A DNA stretch of 54,191 nt from Actinomycetes bacterium (GCA_024280015.1 JAJRQY010000154.1:1-54191); one strand, 5' to 3'; numbered from the stretch's first letter, positions 8,790 through 17,452 are shown. Made by a program: numbers and translations. The notes: generated by a model not told the origin, from the sequence alone.

Positions 8790-8935
8790 GAGGCCATCGT
8801 TGCAGAGGAGGGTCAGCAATGCCCAAGAAGTGAATGATCGGGAACAATTGCTCAACACCACGAATTGGCTGTTGTGGCTCCAGCGAGTCGCCCGCCGAAT
8901 TGGATGACTTCCGTAGGAGCTGTCAGAATTCCGCC

Positions 8936-9742
8936 ATGGCAGAAACCTCAGCGTCCACTTCGGTTGGATCCTCCGTTAGCGGAATTCGAGTCGAGTCTCG
9001 GGGGCTCGTTCGGATCGTGACTATTTCTCGGCCCGAGCGTCGCAACGCCGTGGACGTCGCGACCGCCGACGCCCTACGTCAAGCCTTTGAGGACTTCGAC
9101 GCCGACGACTCCGTCAGCGTGGCCATCCTTACTGGCGATGGTGGGTATTTCTGTGCGGGGGCCGATCTGCAAGCCCTGGCTGGCGGAGAGCCACGACCAT
9201 TCGGAGCGACTGGGCCTGGACCGATGGGCCCGACCCGACTTCGCTTGTCCAAGCCTGTCATTGCCGCCATTGAAGGGCCAGCGGTTGCCGGCGGGCTTGA
9301 GCTCGCTCTGTGGTGTGACCTTCGAGTGGCTGCATCTGATGCAACGCTCGGAGTATTCTGCCGGCGATTTGGCGTGCCTCTGGTCGATCTCGGGACAGTC
9401 CGACTACCCCGCCTCATAGGACACTCCCGGGCAATGGATCTGATCCTCACCGGTCGAGGTATTGATGGAGTCGAGGCCGAGCGAATCGGACTGGTCAACC
9501 GAGTCGCTGAGCCGGGCCATGCCCTAGCTGACGCCATTCAGTTGGCGGAATCCTTGGCCGCGCTCCCCCAACGGTGTATGCGCAATGATCGACTCTCAGC
9601 AATCGAACAGTGGGACCTCGATGAGGACTCAGCCATGCGAAACGAAATCTGGCGTGGACGAGACACCTCTGCTTCCGGAGAAACTCTGGAGGGCGCTACC
9701 CGGTTCCTTCACGGCGCGGGCCGCCACGGCCAGCCCGACTAG
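8936..9742 (+). CDS. Enoyl-CoA hydratase/isomerase family protein
   Basis: A crotonase-fold protein of 268 residues from the ATG at 8936. An in-frame start 102 bases earlier would add an unlikely 34-residue leader. RPERRNAVD is the substrate-loop motif near the N-terminus. GGYFCAGADLQALAGGE and IEGPAVAGGLELALWCDLRVAA contribute the oxyanion hole. The region where hydratases carry catalytic Glu reads CRRFGVPLVDLGTVRLPRLIG: the first Glu position is occupied by FGVPLVDLG, so isomerase or other CoA chemistry is possible. Nothing nearby indicates a pathway. Substrate unknown. Confidence 0.85.
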   Translation: MAETSASTSVGSSVSGIRVESRGLVRIVTISRPERRNAVDVATADALRQAFEDFDADDSVSVAILTGDGGYFCAGADLQALAGGEPRPFGATGPGPMGPTRLRLSKPVIAAIEGPAVAGGLELALWCDLRVAASDATLGVFCRRFGVPLVDLGTVRLPRLIGHSRAMDLILTGRGIDGVEAERIGLVNRVAEPGHALADAIQLAESLAALPQRCMRNDRLSAIEQWDLDEDSAMRNEIWRGRDTSASGETLEGATRFLHGAGRHGQPD

Positions 9743-9774
9743 CTCGTTGCCAGCGTGTTTGCAATCTGGACATT

Positions 9775-10428
9775 TCACGACAAACCCAGCTGGCAGGCCA
9801 CGTCATCCCACGCCTCCTCAGCCTTAGCGATATCAAACCAAACGGCGTCAAGACCTGCCCTGGTTCCTCCAGCCACGTTGCCGGGTTGGTCGTCAACGAA
9901 CAAGATTCGTTCCGGAAGCGTCCCAACCATGCCAATGGCTCGTTCATAGGACCTCGGATCTGGCTTCAGAATCCCCGTGTCCGAACAGTCAGCAATATGG
10001 TCAACGAGACCGAGAAAGTCGAGTCCCTTCTCCCAATCAGGTCCGTGGAAGGCTCGCATGTCATTGGTCAGGACGGACACTCCGATACCTGCCTCCAGTG
10101 CCAACTCCACTGTTCGAAGCGCTCCCGGACGAATCAGGTTTGCATCTGGGGGATCATAGATCAGCTTCATATAGTCCGTGAGAGACAGTTCACGGCCGGC
10201 TGCCTTACCTACATCTGATGCTCGCGATGCCCAATACTCGCGTTCGTTCATCCCCGTTCCATCCACCATTGCCTGCCAGCGACTGTCGGTAGAGGGATCG
10301 ATCGGACCCAACCAAGTGAAGGCGCCCGCCGGCAACCCGAGGACCGCCTCAAGCTTTCCATGAAGCTCGACCGGATTGAGCAGGCAGACACCGCCGAGGT
10401 CCAGCAGCAAGGTTTCATATTTCGGCAT
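9775..10428 (-). CDS. HAD-superfamily hydrolase
   Basis: A 217-residue haloacid-dehalogenase-type phosphatase. Motif I is LLLDLGGV (nucleophile Asp in the DxGG form, as in YihX-like members). Motif II is LTND, motif III is the Lys in ILKPDPRSY, and motif IV is LFVDDQPGN. A helical cap lies between motifs I and II. It is minus strand and convergent with the crotonase, downstream of the IclR gene. A shorter paralogue with the same motif set lies at 28721-29194, on the other side of the aromatic operon. It could dephosphorylate a sugar or metabolite; the substrate is unknown. Confidence 0.85.
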   Translation of the reverse strand: MPKYETLLLDLGGVCLLNPVELHGKLEAVLGLPAGAFTWLGPIDPSTDSRWQAMVDGTGMNEREYWASRASDVGKAAGRELSLTDYMKLIYDPPDANLIRPGALRTVELALEAGIGVSVLTNDMRAFHGPDWEKGLDFLGLVDHIADCSDTGILKPDPRSYERAIGMVGTLPERILFVDDQPGNVAGGTRAGLDAVWFDIAKAEEAWDDVACQLGLS

Positions 10429-10506
10429 CCAGCCAATCTAATACCACCGAGCCTACGCAAATGATCCGAACGGTGTTGTTCCCCTATGCGGGACAGAGAC
10501 AGGGAA

Positions 10507-11268
10507 CTACTTGTGGCCTAACCGTTTTGAGGCAACGGTCGCCATCTTTCTTACCGCCTCGGACATCCCTGACCAATTTCGATCCATACGCTCGACGGGG
10601 CCAGCGACACTCATCGAAGCAATCGTCACTCCACGAGCGTCTCGAATTGGTGCGGCCATCGAGCCAACGCCAACCTCCGACTCATGCCGATTCTCTGCGA
10701 AACCTTGTCGCCGAACGGCCGTCAGACCTGCCGACAGCTCAGAGGTCGAGACAATGGTGAACTCGGTCTTTGGTATGAGGTCCCAACCGTCAAGCAGCCG
10801 CTTCCTCTTTGTCGACGAGCTAAATGCCAGCAACACCTTTCCTGAAGCCGTGCAATGAGCATGGTTTCTTCGACCCAGTTCCGTGAAGAATCGAAGCGTG
10901 TTGGGACTGTCAAGCCGTTCGACATAGATAACGTGGCGCTCGTCGAGCACACCGACCTGGACGGTTTCACCCGTCGCTGCTCGAAGATCGCTCAAGGGCT
11001 GCAGCACCGCTTCGTGCAGACCTCGTTGGGAGGGAACGGCGGCAACCAGGTCAAACATAACCAGCCCGAGACGGTACTGGCTAGTCTGCGGAAGCTGTTC
11101 CAAAAGTCCCTCATCGGTCAAGGTGCTGAGTACACGGTGTGTGGTCGATTTGGAGATCCCGAGGTGATTGGACAACTCGGTGACCCCCCAACTGGGAGTC
11201 GAAGAAGTAAACGCTTTGAGAACTTGAACCGCAGTTCGCACAGACGAGAGACGGTTGTTGGCCACCAC
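10507..11268 (-). CDS. IclR-family transcriptional regulator
   Basis: A 253-residue regulator with an N-terminal winged helix (about 8-70: SVRTAVQVLKAF, then WGVTELSNHLGISKSTTHRV) and a C-terminal effector-binding GAF-like domain (YVERLDSPNTLRFFTELG, then HCTASGKVLLAF and the CxxG-like SEVGVGSMAAPIRD). IclR proteins often control aromatic catabolic operons (PcaR, PobR and CatR types). It is divergent from the first dioxygenase gene of a 17-gene aromatic operon, with an 87-base gap carrying a perfect 15-base dyad. It is therefore the likely pathway regulator; whether it activates or represses cannot be read from sequence. Confidence 0.92.
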   Translation of the reverse strand: MVANNRLSSVRTAVQVLKAFTSSTPSWGVTELSNHLGISKSTTHRVLSTLTDEGLLEQLPQTSQYRLGLVMFDLVAAVPSQRGLHEAVLQPLSDLRAATGETVQVGVLDERHVIYVERLDSPNTLRFFTELGRRNHAHCTASGKVLLAFSSSTKRKRLLDGWDLIPKTEFTIVSTSELSAGLTAVRRQGFAENRHESEVGVGSMAAPIRDARGVTIASMSVAGPVERMDRNWSGMSEAVRKMATVASKRLGHK

Positions 11269-11315
11269 AGAAGACTAGCTTCCAATTGATCGTCGCGTCC
11301 CGCTATACGGAATAC

Positions 11316-11330
11316 CACTTCGTAGAAGTG
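11316..11330. promoter_or_regulatory. Candidate IclR operator
   Basis: CACTTC-GTA-GAAGTG is a perfect 6-3-6 palindrome in the short divergent gap between the IclR gene and the aromatic operon. It overlaps a second imperfect dyad, TACGGAATACCACTTCGTA. The 15-base size and position suit an IclR-family operator. Confidence 0.55.
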
Positions 11331-11355
11331 ACCATCGTCACCTAGTGTCAGGTTC

Positions 11356-12264
11356 GTGGGGATCCTTCGCTTAAGTCATGTTGACATCACCGTCCCAGAT
11401 CTTGAGTTGGCCGCGGCCTATTACACCCAGGTCATGGGACTCGACATTTCGGACAGAACCGACGACAGGATCTTCTTCAAATGCTGGGACGAACGCGACC
11501 ACCACTGCCTTGCGGTTCGACAAGACACCCGGGTCGGACTCGACCGCTTCGCCTTCAAGGTCGATCAACCAGATGACCTTGCCAAGTTCGAAAAACGAAT
11601 AGAAGCCACCGGCCGAGATGTTCGCAGAATTTCTGCAGGGGAAGAGATTGGCCAGGGAGAATCCATCCGATTCGACCTGCCGTCGGGGCACGAAATGGAA
11701 CTGGTCTACCAGGTTGAGAAAGTCGGCGGCCGACTACCACTCCTCAATCCACCGCCCATCCCCTACGGCCTCGAAGGTATTGCTCCCCCTCGAATTGACC
11801 ATCTCCTGGTCCACGCCGAAGAGGTACCAGAAGCAGCACGCTTCTTCCAAGACATCCTCGACTTCCGACTAACGGAACAACTGCTGGATGGTGGAGGGCA
11901 TCAAACGATCGCATTCTTGGAACGATCAGCAAAGCCCCACGACATCGCCTTCGTGCAAGGACCCAACGGCGCTCTTCACCACTTCTCCTTCTGGCTGGAC
12001 GACTGGGACCATGTCCGCCGGGCTGCTGACATCCTGGCCTACAACGGTGTCACCATCGATGTTGGCCCAACACGCCACGGCCTGACCAGAGGCAACACCA
12101 TCTACTTCTTTGACCCGATGGGAACCCGCAACGAAGTGTTCTCCGGCGGCTACCGCCCCGACCCGGACTTCCCTACCATTACCTGGACCGATGACCGAGC
12201 CGGTCAAGCCGTTTTTTACTACGAGGGCGTTCTCAACCAACGCTTCGCCACCGTTCACACCTAG
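11356..12264 (+). CDS. dmpB: Catechol 2,3-dioxygenase (type I extradiol), first copy
   Basis: A 302-residue two-domain vicinal-oxygen-chelate enzyme that cleaves catechols next to the hydroxyls to give 2-hydroxymuconic semialdehydes. The Fe(II) ligands are in the C-terminal half: RIDHLLVH (His about 149), LHHFSFW (His about 208-209) and Glu about 260. The full type I extradiol signature is present at 239-260: TRH, then IYFFDPMGTRNE. The C-terminal half closely resembles XylE/DmpB. The start is a GTG at 11356. It is first in the aromatic operon, followed 11 bases later by a paralogue. Confidence 0.93.
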   Translation: MGILRLSHVDITVPDLELAAAYYTQVMGLDISDRTDDRIFFKCWDERDHHCLAVRQDTRVGLDRFAFKVDQPDDLAKFEKRIEATGRDVRRISAGEEIGQGESIRFDLPSGHEMELVYQVEKVGGRLPLLNPPPIPYGLEGIAPPRIDHLLVHAEEVPEAARFFQDILDFRLTEQLLDGGGHQTIAFLERSAKPHDIAFVQGPNGALHHFSFWLDDWDHVRRAADILAYNGVTIDVGPTRHGLTRGNTIYFFDPMGTRNEVFSGGYRPDPDFPTITWTDDRAGQAVFYYEGVLNQRFATVHT

Positions 12265-12275
12265 AGAGAATTGTC

Positions 12276-13190
12276 GTGTCTGGAATTCTTCGTCTTTCTT
12301 ACGCCGATGTGCGAGTGCCCGATCTTGAACTGGCGACCGCCTACTACGCCGAAGTGGTGGGACTTGTCGTGACCGGCGAGACATCGGAACGCTCCTACCT
12401 CAAGGCATGGGACGAACATCAGCACCATTCTCTCATCCTGTCTAAGGCGCCGACTTATGGCTTGAACTCGGTCGGTTTCAAGGTCGCTAGCGCCGCTGAC
12501 CTGGACCAACTCGCCGAACGGCTTAACGAAGCGGGAGTCGCGTTCGAACGGTTCGATGCTGGCGAACTTGCCCAGGCCTCGGGAGCAACCATCCGCTTCG
12601 TCGCCCCAAGCGGGCACACCATCGACCTTGAATTTGGAATGGGTCAAGTCGGCAACGGCTTGCCCTTGATCAACCCACCACCGGCGCCAGACAATCTCAT
12701 AGGAATACACCCCCCTCGACTCGATCACATCTTTCTGCTTTGCGAAGACGTCGATCAGATCACCACCTTCTTCCAAGACGTCTTGGAATTCCGGCTCACC
12801 GAACAGATCATGGCCGATGACGGACACCAGCTGGCCACCTTCCTAGAGCGAACCCACAGCCCCCACGACATCGCCTTCCTTACCGGTCCCGATGGAGGCT
12901 TTCACCATCTTGCCTTCTGGGTCGACGAATGGAACGACCTCCGTCATGCCGCCGACACTTGTGCCTACCACGGCGTCACAATTGACGCAGGTCCAACACG
13001 GCACGGAGCAACCCGTGGGTGCGGCCTGTACTTCTTCGATCCTGCCGGAAACAGGAACGAGATCTTCACCGGTGGTTACTGGTTCGACCCTGATGACCTT
13101 CCAACAACCTGGACTGAGGCCGAGATGGGGAGAGCAATTTTCACCTACAAAGGTCAGGTCGATCCCAAGTTCATGACGGTGCACTCATGA
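12276..13190 (+). CDS. Catechol 2,3-dioxygenase (type I extradiol), second copy
   Basis: A 304-residue paralogue of the preceding gene with the same two-domain layout. The metal ligands are in RLDHIFLL (His about 151), FHHLAFW (His about 210-211) and NRNEIF (Glu about 262), and the type I signature TRHGATRGCGLYFFDPAGNR, then NE, is intact. The N-terminal domain and substrate-pocket segments differ clearly from copy one (LSKAPTYGLNSVGFKV versus RQDTRVGLDRFAFKV). The two copies may therefore prefer different catechols, for example catechol and methylcatechol. The start is GTG behind AGAGAG. It overlaps the phosphatase gene by four bases (ATGA). Both copies look active. Confidence 0.92.
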   Translation: MSGILRLSYADVRVPDLELATAYYAEVVGLVVTGETSERSYLKAWDEHQHHSLILSKAPTYGLNSVGFKVASAADLDQLAERLNEAGVAFERFDAGELAQASGATIRFVAPSGHTIDLEFGMGQVGNGLPLINPPPAPDNLIGIHPPRLDHIFLLCEDVDQITTFFQDVLEFRLTEQIMADDGHQLATFLERTHSPHDIAFLTGPDGGFHHLAFWVDEWNDLRHAADTCAYHGVTIDAGPTRHGATRGCGLYFFDPAGNRNEIFTGGYWFDPDDLPTTWTEAEMGRAIFTYKGQVDPKFMTVHS

Positions 13191-14353
13191 CCTCAGCAAA
13201 GGACCAGAACAACTCAAATAGTGACAACGGATCAAGCGACAGCGACGCTGCGGACCGTGCGGCGACAACGGACCGGTTTAATGCCCCCATGTACCTGGCC
13301 CGCTATCGCCAGAAACAGACAGGCACGGCATCCCCCATTCTCTCTCCCACCCTCAACGGAAAGGGGGAAACCGAGAACGGAGTCGACACCGCCCTCTATC
13401 TCAAGCGATTCCGACAACGCTCCACCGGCGGTGCCACCGAAGCACCAACCACACCTCTCTGGCAACGGGCCGACCTCGGAACCCAACAAGCCCTCACCGA
13501 AGACAACCGAAACAAGGAGATCTCGCCACCATCAAATGCAGCGCGGCAGCTTCTCAACGACGTCTATCTGATTCGTCACGGCGAAACCCAGGGCTACTCC
13601 ACTGATTCGGGCCTTACCCCGCAAGGAGCATGGCAAGCCCACAGCTACGGTCGCACCCTGTCACGCAGAATCAAGAACGGCGAGACGGTCGTCTTTCGCC
13701 ATGCCGCCACCAACCGAGCAAGAGAAACCGCCGAACAAATCCATCGCGGCCTGATCGACGGACTGGTCCAGTACGAGAAGGAAATCACAATCGTTGAGCC
13801 CGAACCGGCCAATGAGTTTCGAAACTTCCAGTTCGTCGCTCCCGACGGACTGAAAGACGTGACCGCCGCATTCCGTCAATATCACGCCCTCCTCGAAGGA
13901 CACGAACGTACCGCCGCCGGCGACCGCCCCCTGTGGCTGGTCGAAATGGATCGATTCTGGAGAACCCAACAAGGAGGCGGAGACCCAATACAACACTGGC
14001 TGACCGTTCCGCTCATGCATTTCGAACCGCCCTCCATGACGGTTCGTCGGTTCTGGGCCGGCATCGTCCGACTCTCGGGAGAATTCCCGGGGGCACGTCT
14101 CGCAATTGCCACCCATTCGGGTTGCATTCGCGCCTTCGCCGTATCCGCCCTGGGTTATGACCCAGGTGAGCCCTACAACACCGAACATGTTCGGGTGAAG
14201 CTCCTCAGCGATCTCGAAGAAACGACTGGCGGACATGACGCCATGGTGACCTACCGAAATCGAGTGCAAGAGATCAAGGTTCCCGACATAGCCCAACTGC
14301 CAACCTGGTCAGTAAACGATGACTGGTCTGGCTTCGACAGTGAGGCCCAATGA
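13187..14353 (+). CDS. Histidine-phosphatase family protein with disordered N-terminal tail
   Basis: A 388-residue protein. Residues 1-120 are low in hydrophobics (Ser/Asn/Asp/Thr-rich) and look disordered. They carry two copies of a short motif: MYLARYRQKQTGTA (35-48) and LYLKRFRQRSTGGA (70-83). From about residue 124 the phosphoglycerate-mutase-like domain begins: YLIRHGETQG (phospho-accepting His), RARETAEQI (second catalytic Arg region) and IATHSGCIRAF (second catalytic His). The start overlaps the second dioxygenase stop by four bases, and the phenylphosphate-synthase-like pair follows. Context suggests it removes phosphate from an aryl phosphate, like the phosphohydrolase of the Corynebacterium cresol pathway. 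That role is inferred; the phosphatase fold is clear. Confidence 0.85.
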   Translation: MTSAKDQNNSNSDNGSSDSDAADRAATTDRFNAPMYLARYRQKQTGTASPILSPTLNGKGETENGVDTALYLKRFRQRSTGGATEAPTTPLWQRADLGTQQALTEDNRNKEISPPSNAARQLLNDVYLIRHGETQGYSTDSGLTPQGAWQAHSYGRTLSRRIKNGETVVFRHAATNRARETAEQIHRGLIDGLVQYEKEITIVEPEPANEFRNFQFVAPDGLKDVTAAFRQYHALLEGHERTAAGDRPLWLVEMDRFWRTQQGGGDPIQHWLTVPLMHFEPPSMTVRRFWAGIVRLSGEFPGARLAIATHSGCIRAFAVSALGYDPGEPYNTEHVRVKLLSDLEETTGGHDAMVTYRNRVQEIKVPDIAQLPTWSVNDDWSGFDSEAQ

Positions 14354-14519
14354 CACCAGACCGCCATTCCACCTCCCGGCGCCCTGTCTTCCAACTACCA
14401 GTGTCCCAAGCACCCGCGAAGAACGAGGGGATTCGATGTGTGAAGCATGCCCAATCATTGATTGGGCCAACGAGTTGCCAACCGTCCGTTCCTTTATTGC
14501 CCGAAGGGTTGATTCTGTC

Positions 14520-15602
14520 ATGACCGAGAACATCGTCTGGTTTGATCGCTATGACCGCGACCTCCACAAGCCTTACGTCGGAGGCAAGAACGCCAGCTTG
14601 GGCGAGATGATGATGGCCGAGCTGCCTGTCCCACCTGGATTCGCGGTAACAATCAACGCCTACGAGCAACTGTGGGAAAACAAGAGCTTAGTTGATGACA
14701 TTAATGAGCTCCTCCGCAGCATCGATCACGATGACTACGCCAAGAATCGAGCAATTTCAGCGGAGATTCGCCAGCTCATTGAGGCCGTTCCTGTTTCGGA
14801 CCAGGTAGCAGCGGACATCGCCGAGGCATATGCATCCCTTTGCCGCCACTGCGAGTCAGATGACATTCCCGTGGCTGTGCGATCTTCAGCCACCGCTGAG
14901 GACCTTCCCGACGCCTCATTCGCTGGCCAACAAGACACCTACTTGTGGATTCAAACCCCAGAATCGGTAGTCGATCATGTTCGACAATGCTGGTCCTCCA
15001 TCTTCACTGATCGGGCCATCGCTTACCGACACAGCATGGGTTACATGCATCAATCCATTGCTATGAGTGTCGGTGTGCAGAAAATGGTCGATCCAATCGC
15101 CTCTGGCGTGGCCTTTACTCTCAACCCCACCAATGGGGACCGGTCCCAGATAGCGGTCGATGCCTCGTGGGGTTTGGGTGAGGCTGTGGTTTCGGGCGAA
15201 GTCACTCCCGACAACTTCTTGATCGACAAGGTTCTGCGAGAGGTCGTCAAGCGAGAGATTTCCGACAAACACGTTGAGTACCGCCTCACCGACCGCGGGA
15301 TAGTGGAGAAGGTGCCGATCGAAGACGAACGCCGCAACCAGTCCTCGGTAACCGATGAAGATCTCATCGAGATTGCCCTTCTCGCCCGCAAGGCAGAAAA
15401 GCATTACGGCTGTCCTCAAGATGTCGAATGGGCAATCGACCGCCACCTCCCAACGGGAGCCAATGTGGTCATGCTTCAAAGTCGTCCCGAAACCGTGTGG
15501 TCACAGAAGGCCACCAAGTCCGTTTCCAAGGGCGGAGGAGATCAGATGTCGTCGATTGTTTCGACACTGCTCTCGCCAATGCACACCAAGAAAACCAACT
15601 GA
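14520..15602 (+). CDS. Phenylphosphate synthase-like ATP-grasp subunit (PpsB-like)
   Basis: 360 residues (about 40 kDa) that match only the N-terminal ATP-binding half of PEP synthase. Motifs are VGGKNASLGEM, then VAVRSSATAEDLPDASFAGQ, DASWGLGEAVVSGEVTPDNF and the closing VMLQSRPET. A stand-alone ATP-grasp half paired with a separate swivelling-His subunit is the architecture of phenylphosphate synthase (PpsB, 40 kDa, Thauera) and of cresol-phosphate synthase (Cre system). Role: transfer of the ATP beta-phosphoryl group to the partner's histidine. ATG 14520 gives the family N-terminus MTENIVWFD; an upstream ATG at 14436 has a better ribosome site (GAGGGG) and would add MCEACPIIDWANELPTVRSF and eight more residues, so the start is open. 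Confidence 0.85.
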   Translation: MTENIVWFDRYDRDLHKPYVGGKNASLGEMMMAELPVPPGFAVTINAYEQLWENKSLVDDINELLRSIDHDDYAKNRAISAEIRQLIEAVPVSDQVAADIAEAYASLCRHCESDDIPVAVRSSATAEDLPDASFAGQQDTYLWIQTPESVVDHVRQCWSSIFTDRAIAYRHSMGYMHQSIAMSVGVQKMVDPIASGVAFTLNPTNGDRSQIAVDASWGLGEAVVSGEVTPDNFLIDKVLREVVKREISDKHVEYRLTDRGIVEKVPIEDERRNQSSVTDEDLIEIALLARKAEKHYGCPQDVEWAIDRHLPTGANVVMLQSRPETVWSQKATKSVSKGGGDQMSSIVSTLLSPMHTKKTN

Positions 15603-15622
15603 TTCCAGGGGGAATTACCAAG

Positions 15623-17419
15623 ATGGCAGAGAACAGATTTCCGAGTCCTTTCGAGATCGAAGGGCCAGCTGATGTCGAAGGCTGGGAAGATCTTTATCCA
15701 TATTCGGTGAGTTTCGGTGAAGCCCGCAAGGAGTATGAGAATGATCGCTTCTGGTTCCACGACTCCATGCACTGGGGCCAGGCGCTAACCCCTTGGGATT
15801 CGACCTTCTTCGAGATGGCCATTGCGTCACTCAGCCAGATGAACAGCCGGCATTACCGCATTCCCCCAGCGGAAGGCATCGACTTTCGCGTTCTTTATGG
15901 ATACGCCTACCTGTCCCCCGTTGGAGTCGATCCAGAAAAGATCGAAGCCCGGGTCCCCCAGTTCATGGAACGGGCTGGTCACTACTTCGGCAACTGGGAC
16001 GACCTGTACACCAACTGGCTAGTGAAGGTGAAAGACACCATTGCCGAGATCGAGGCGTTGGACTTCTCTCCGCTGCCCGAGATTGAAGATCTCAGTATCG
16101 TGACCGAAGGCGTCGCGGTCGGAAGTGGCTACCAACTTCTTTCGCAGTACAACAAGTTCAAAGACCTGATCTTGAAGACTTGGAACTATCACTTTGAGTT
16201 CCTCAATCTTGGGTATGCCGCCTACTTGGACTTCTTTGGATTCTGCAAAGAAGCCTTCCCATCAATTCCCGACCTGGGCATCGCCAAAATGGTTGCCGGT
16301 GTCGAGGTCGACCTCTTCCGGCCAAACGAAGAACTCAAGGTCCTGGCACAAAAGGCTGTCGATCTTGGCATTGCCCGAGCCTTTGACGACCCGGCAAACG
16401 TTTCTCTCGATGGCGAGGCTGGCGCCCAATGGCAGGCAGCCTGGGATGAAGCAAAGGACCCGTGGTTCAACTTCACTTCCGGCAACGGCTTCTATCACTT
16501 TGACAAGATCTGGCGGGACTATCCCGAGATTCCTTATGCCTTTATCAAGGACTACATCACCAAGATCGAAGCTGGAGTCGACATCAGCCGACCAATCGAA
16601 GCCATCCGAGCCGAACGTGATCGTGTTGTGTCGGAATACCGAGAATTACTTGCCACTGACGAAGATCGTGAAGCGTTCGACGGAAAGCTCGGCCTGGCAC
16701 GAGTGGTGTTCCCCTACGTGGAGAACCACAACTTCTACATCGAGCATTGGACCATGTCGGTGGTGTGGCGAAAGATCAAGGAGTTGGGTGCGACCCTGGC
16801 CACCGACGGCCTCATGGCCAACGACGACGACATCTTGTTCCTACGTCGAGATGAAGTCAACGAGGTCCTCTGGGATTACTACTCCAACTGGGCAGTCAAC
16901 GCGCCGACCGCGGCCGCCCATCATTGGGGCCCAAAGATCATCAAGCGCCGCGAGATTCACGCCAAGCTCTTGGAGTGGGAAGCACCAAAGGCCTTGGGTG
17001 AGCCACCTGAGGTCATCACCGAACCATTCACCATCATGCTCTGGGGCATCACCAGTGACTCGGTAGAAAACTGGCTCGGAGCCGAAGACTCTGATGACGG
17101 GACGCTAACGGGAATGGCAGCCTCACCCGGCGCTGTTGAAGGAATAGCCCGGCTGGTGTTCTCTCCCGAGGATGTCGGTGACATCCAAGACGGCGAGATC
17201 TTGGTGGCTCCCATCACCGCTCCCAGCTGGGCCCCGATGTTCCCCAAGATTCAAGCCTGTGTCACCGATATCGGCGGCATGATGAGCCACGCGGCCATCG
17301 TGTGTCGTGAGTACGCCGTTCCTGCGGTTACTGGCACTGGCTTTGGGACGAAGAGAATCAAGACTGGCGACCGCCTCCGAGTCGACGGCTCGGCCGGGAC
17401 CGTCACCATTCTGGACTAG
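15623..17419 (+). CDS. Phenylphosphate synthase-like phosphohistidine subunit (PpsA-like)
   Basis: 598 residues (about 70 kDa), the size of the Thauera PpsA subunit. The first 490 residues have no motif I can name, but are rich in aromatic residues and acids and presumably form the phenol-binding part. The C-terminal 100 residues are the PEP-utilising swivelling domain, GMAASPGAVEGIARLV, then ITAPSWAPMF and GGMMSHAAIVCREYAVPAVT, with the phospho-carrying His at about 556. The PEP-binding barrel of true PEP synthase is absent, so this is not gluconeogenic PpsA. ATG 15623 follows GGGGGAA, 20 bases after the ATP-grasp gene. Together they should phosphorylate a phenolic hydroxyl; the substrate is inferred. 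Confidence 0.84.
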   Translation: MAENRFPSPFEIEGPADVEGWEDLYPYSVSFGEARKEYENDRFWFHDSMHWGQALTPWDSTFFEMAIASLSQMNSRHYRIPPAEGIDFRVLYGYAYLSPVGVDPEKIEARVPQFMERAGHYFGNWDDLYTNWLVKVKDTIAEIEALDFSPLPEIEDLSIVTEGVAVGSGYQLLSQYNKFKDLILKTWNYHFEFLNLGYAAYLDFFGFCKEAFPSIPDLGIAKMVAGVEVDLFRPNEELKVLAQKAVDLGIARAFDDPANVSLDGEAGAQWQAAWDEAKDPWFNFTSGNGFYHFDKIWRDYPEIPYAFIKDYITKIEAGVDISRPIEAIRAERDRVVSEYRELLATDEDREAFDGKLGLARVVFPYVENHNFYIEHWTMSVVWRKIKELGATLATDGLMANDDDILFLRRDEVNEVLWDYYSNWAVNAPTAAAHHWGPKIIKRREIHAKLLEWEAPKALGEPPEVITEPFTIMLWGITSDSVENWLGAEDSDDGTLTGMAASPGAVEGIARLVFSPEDVGDIQDGEILVAPITAPSWAPMFPKIQACVTDIGGMMSHAAIVCREYAVPAVTGTGFGTKRIKTGDRLRVDGSAGTVTILD

Positions 17420-17426
17420 CACTCAG

Positions 17427-17452
17427 GTTGGGCCCGCAGCGACGGGCCCAAC
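17427..17452 (+). terminator. Hairpin after the phenylphosphate-synthase-like genes
   Basis: GTTGGGCCCG, loop CAGCGA, CGGGCCCAAC: a perfect 10-pair GC-rich stem seven bases after the stop codon. There is no T-run. It marks a boundary inside the long aromatic gene run and may partly separate the Rieske-meta-tmo segment. Confidence 0.65.

Noticed and set aside
9775-10428. Haloacid dehalogenase linked to chloroaromatic degradation
   Set aside because: The motif I DxGG form and FVDDQPGN motif IV indicate a phosphatase-type HAD. It is on the opposite strand and outside the operon.
16194-17066. A 290-codon plus-strand open frame within the PpsA-like gene
   Set aside because: It is Ser/Pro/Arg-rich with no domain and is out of frame with a clearly real gene on the same strand.
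14520-17419. Split phosphoenolpyruvate synthase or pyruvate phosphate dikinase
   Set aside because: The second subunit ends with the swivelling His domain and lacks the C-terminal PEP-binding barrel. Its N-terminal 490 residues have no PEP synthase motif. Sizes and context fit a phenylphosphate-synthase type better.
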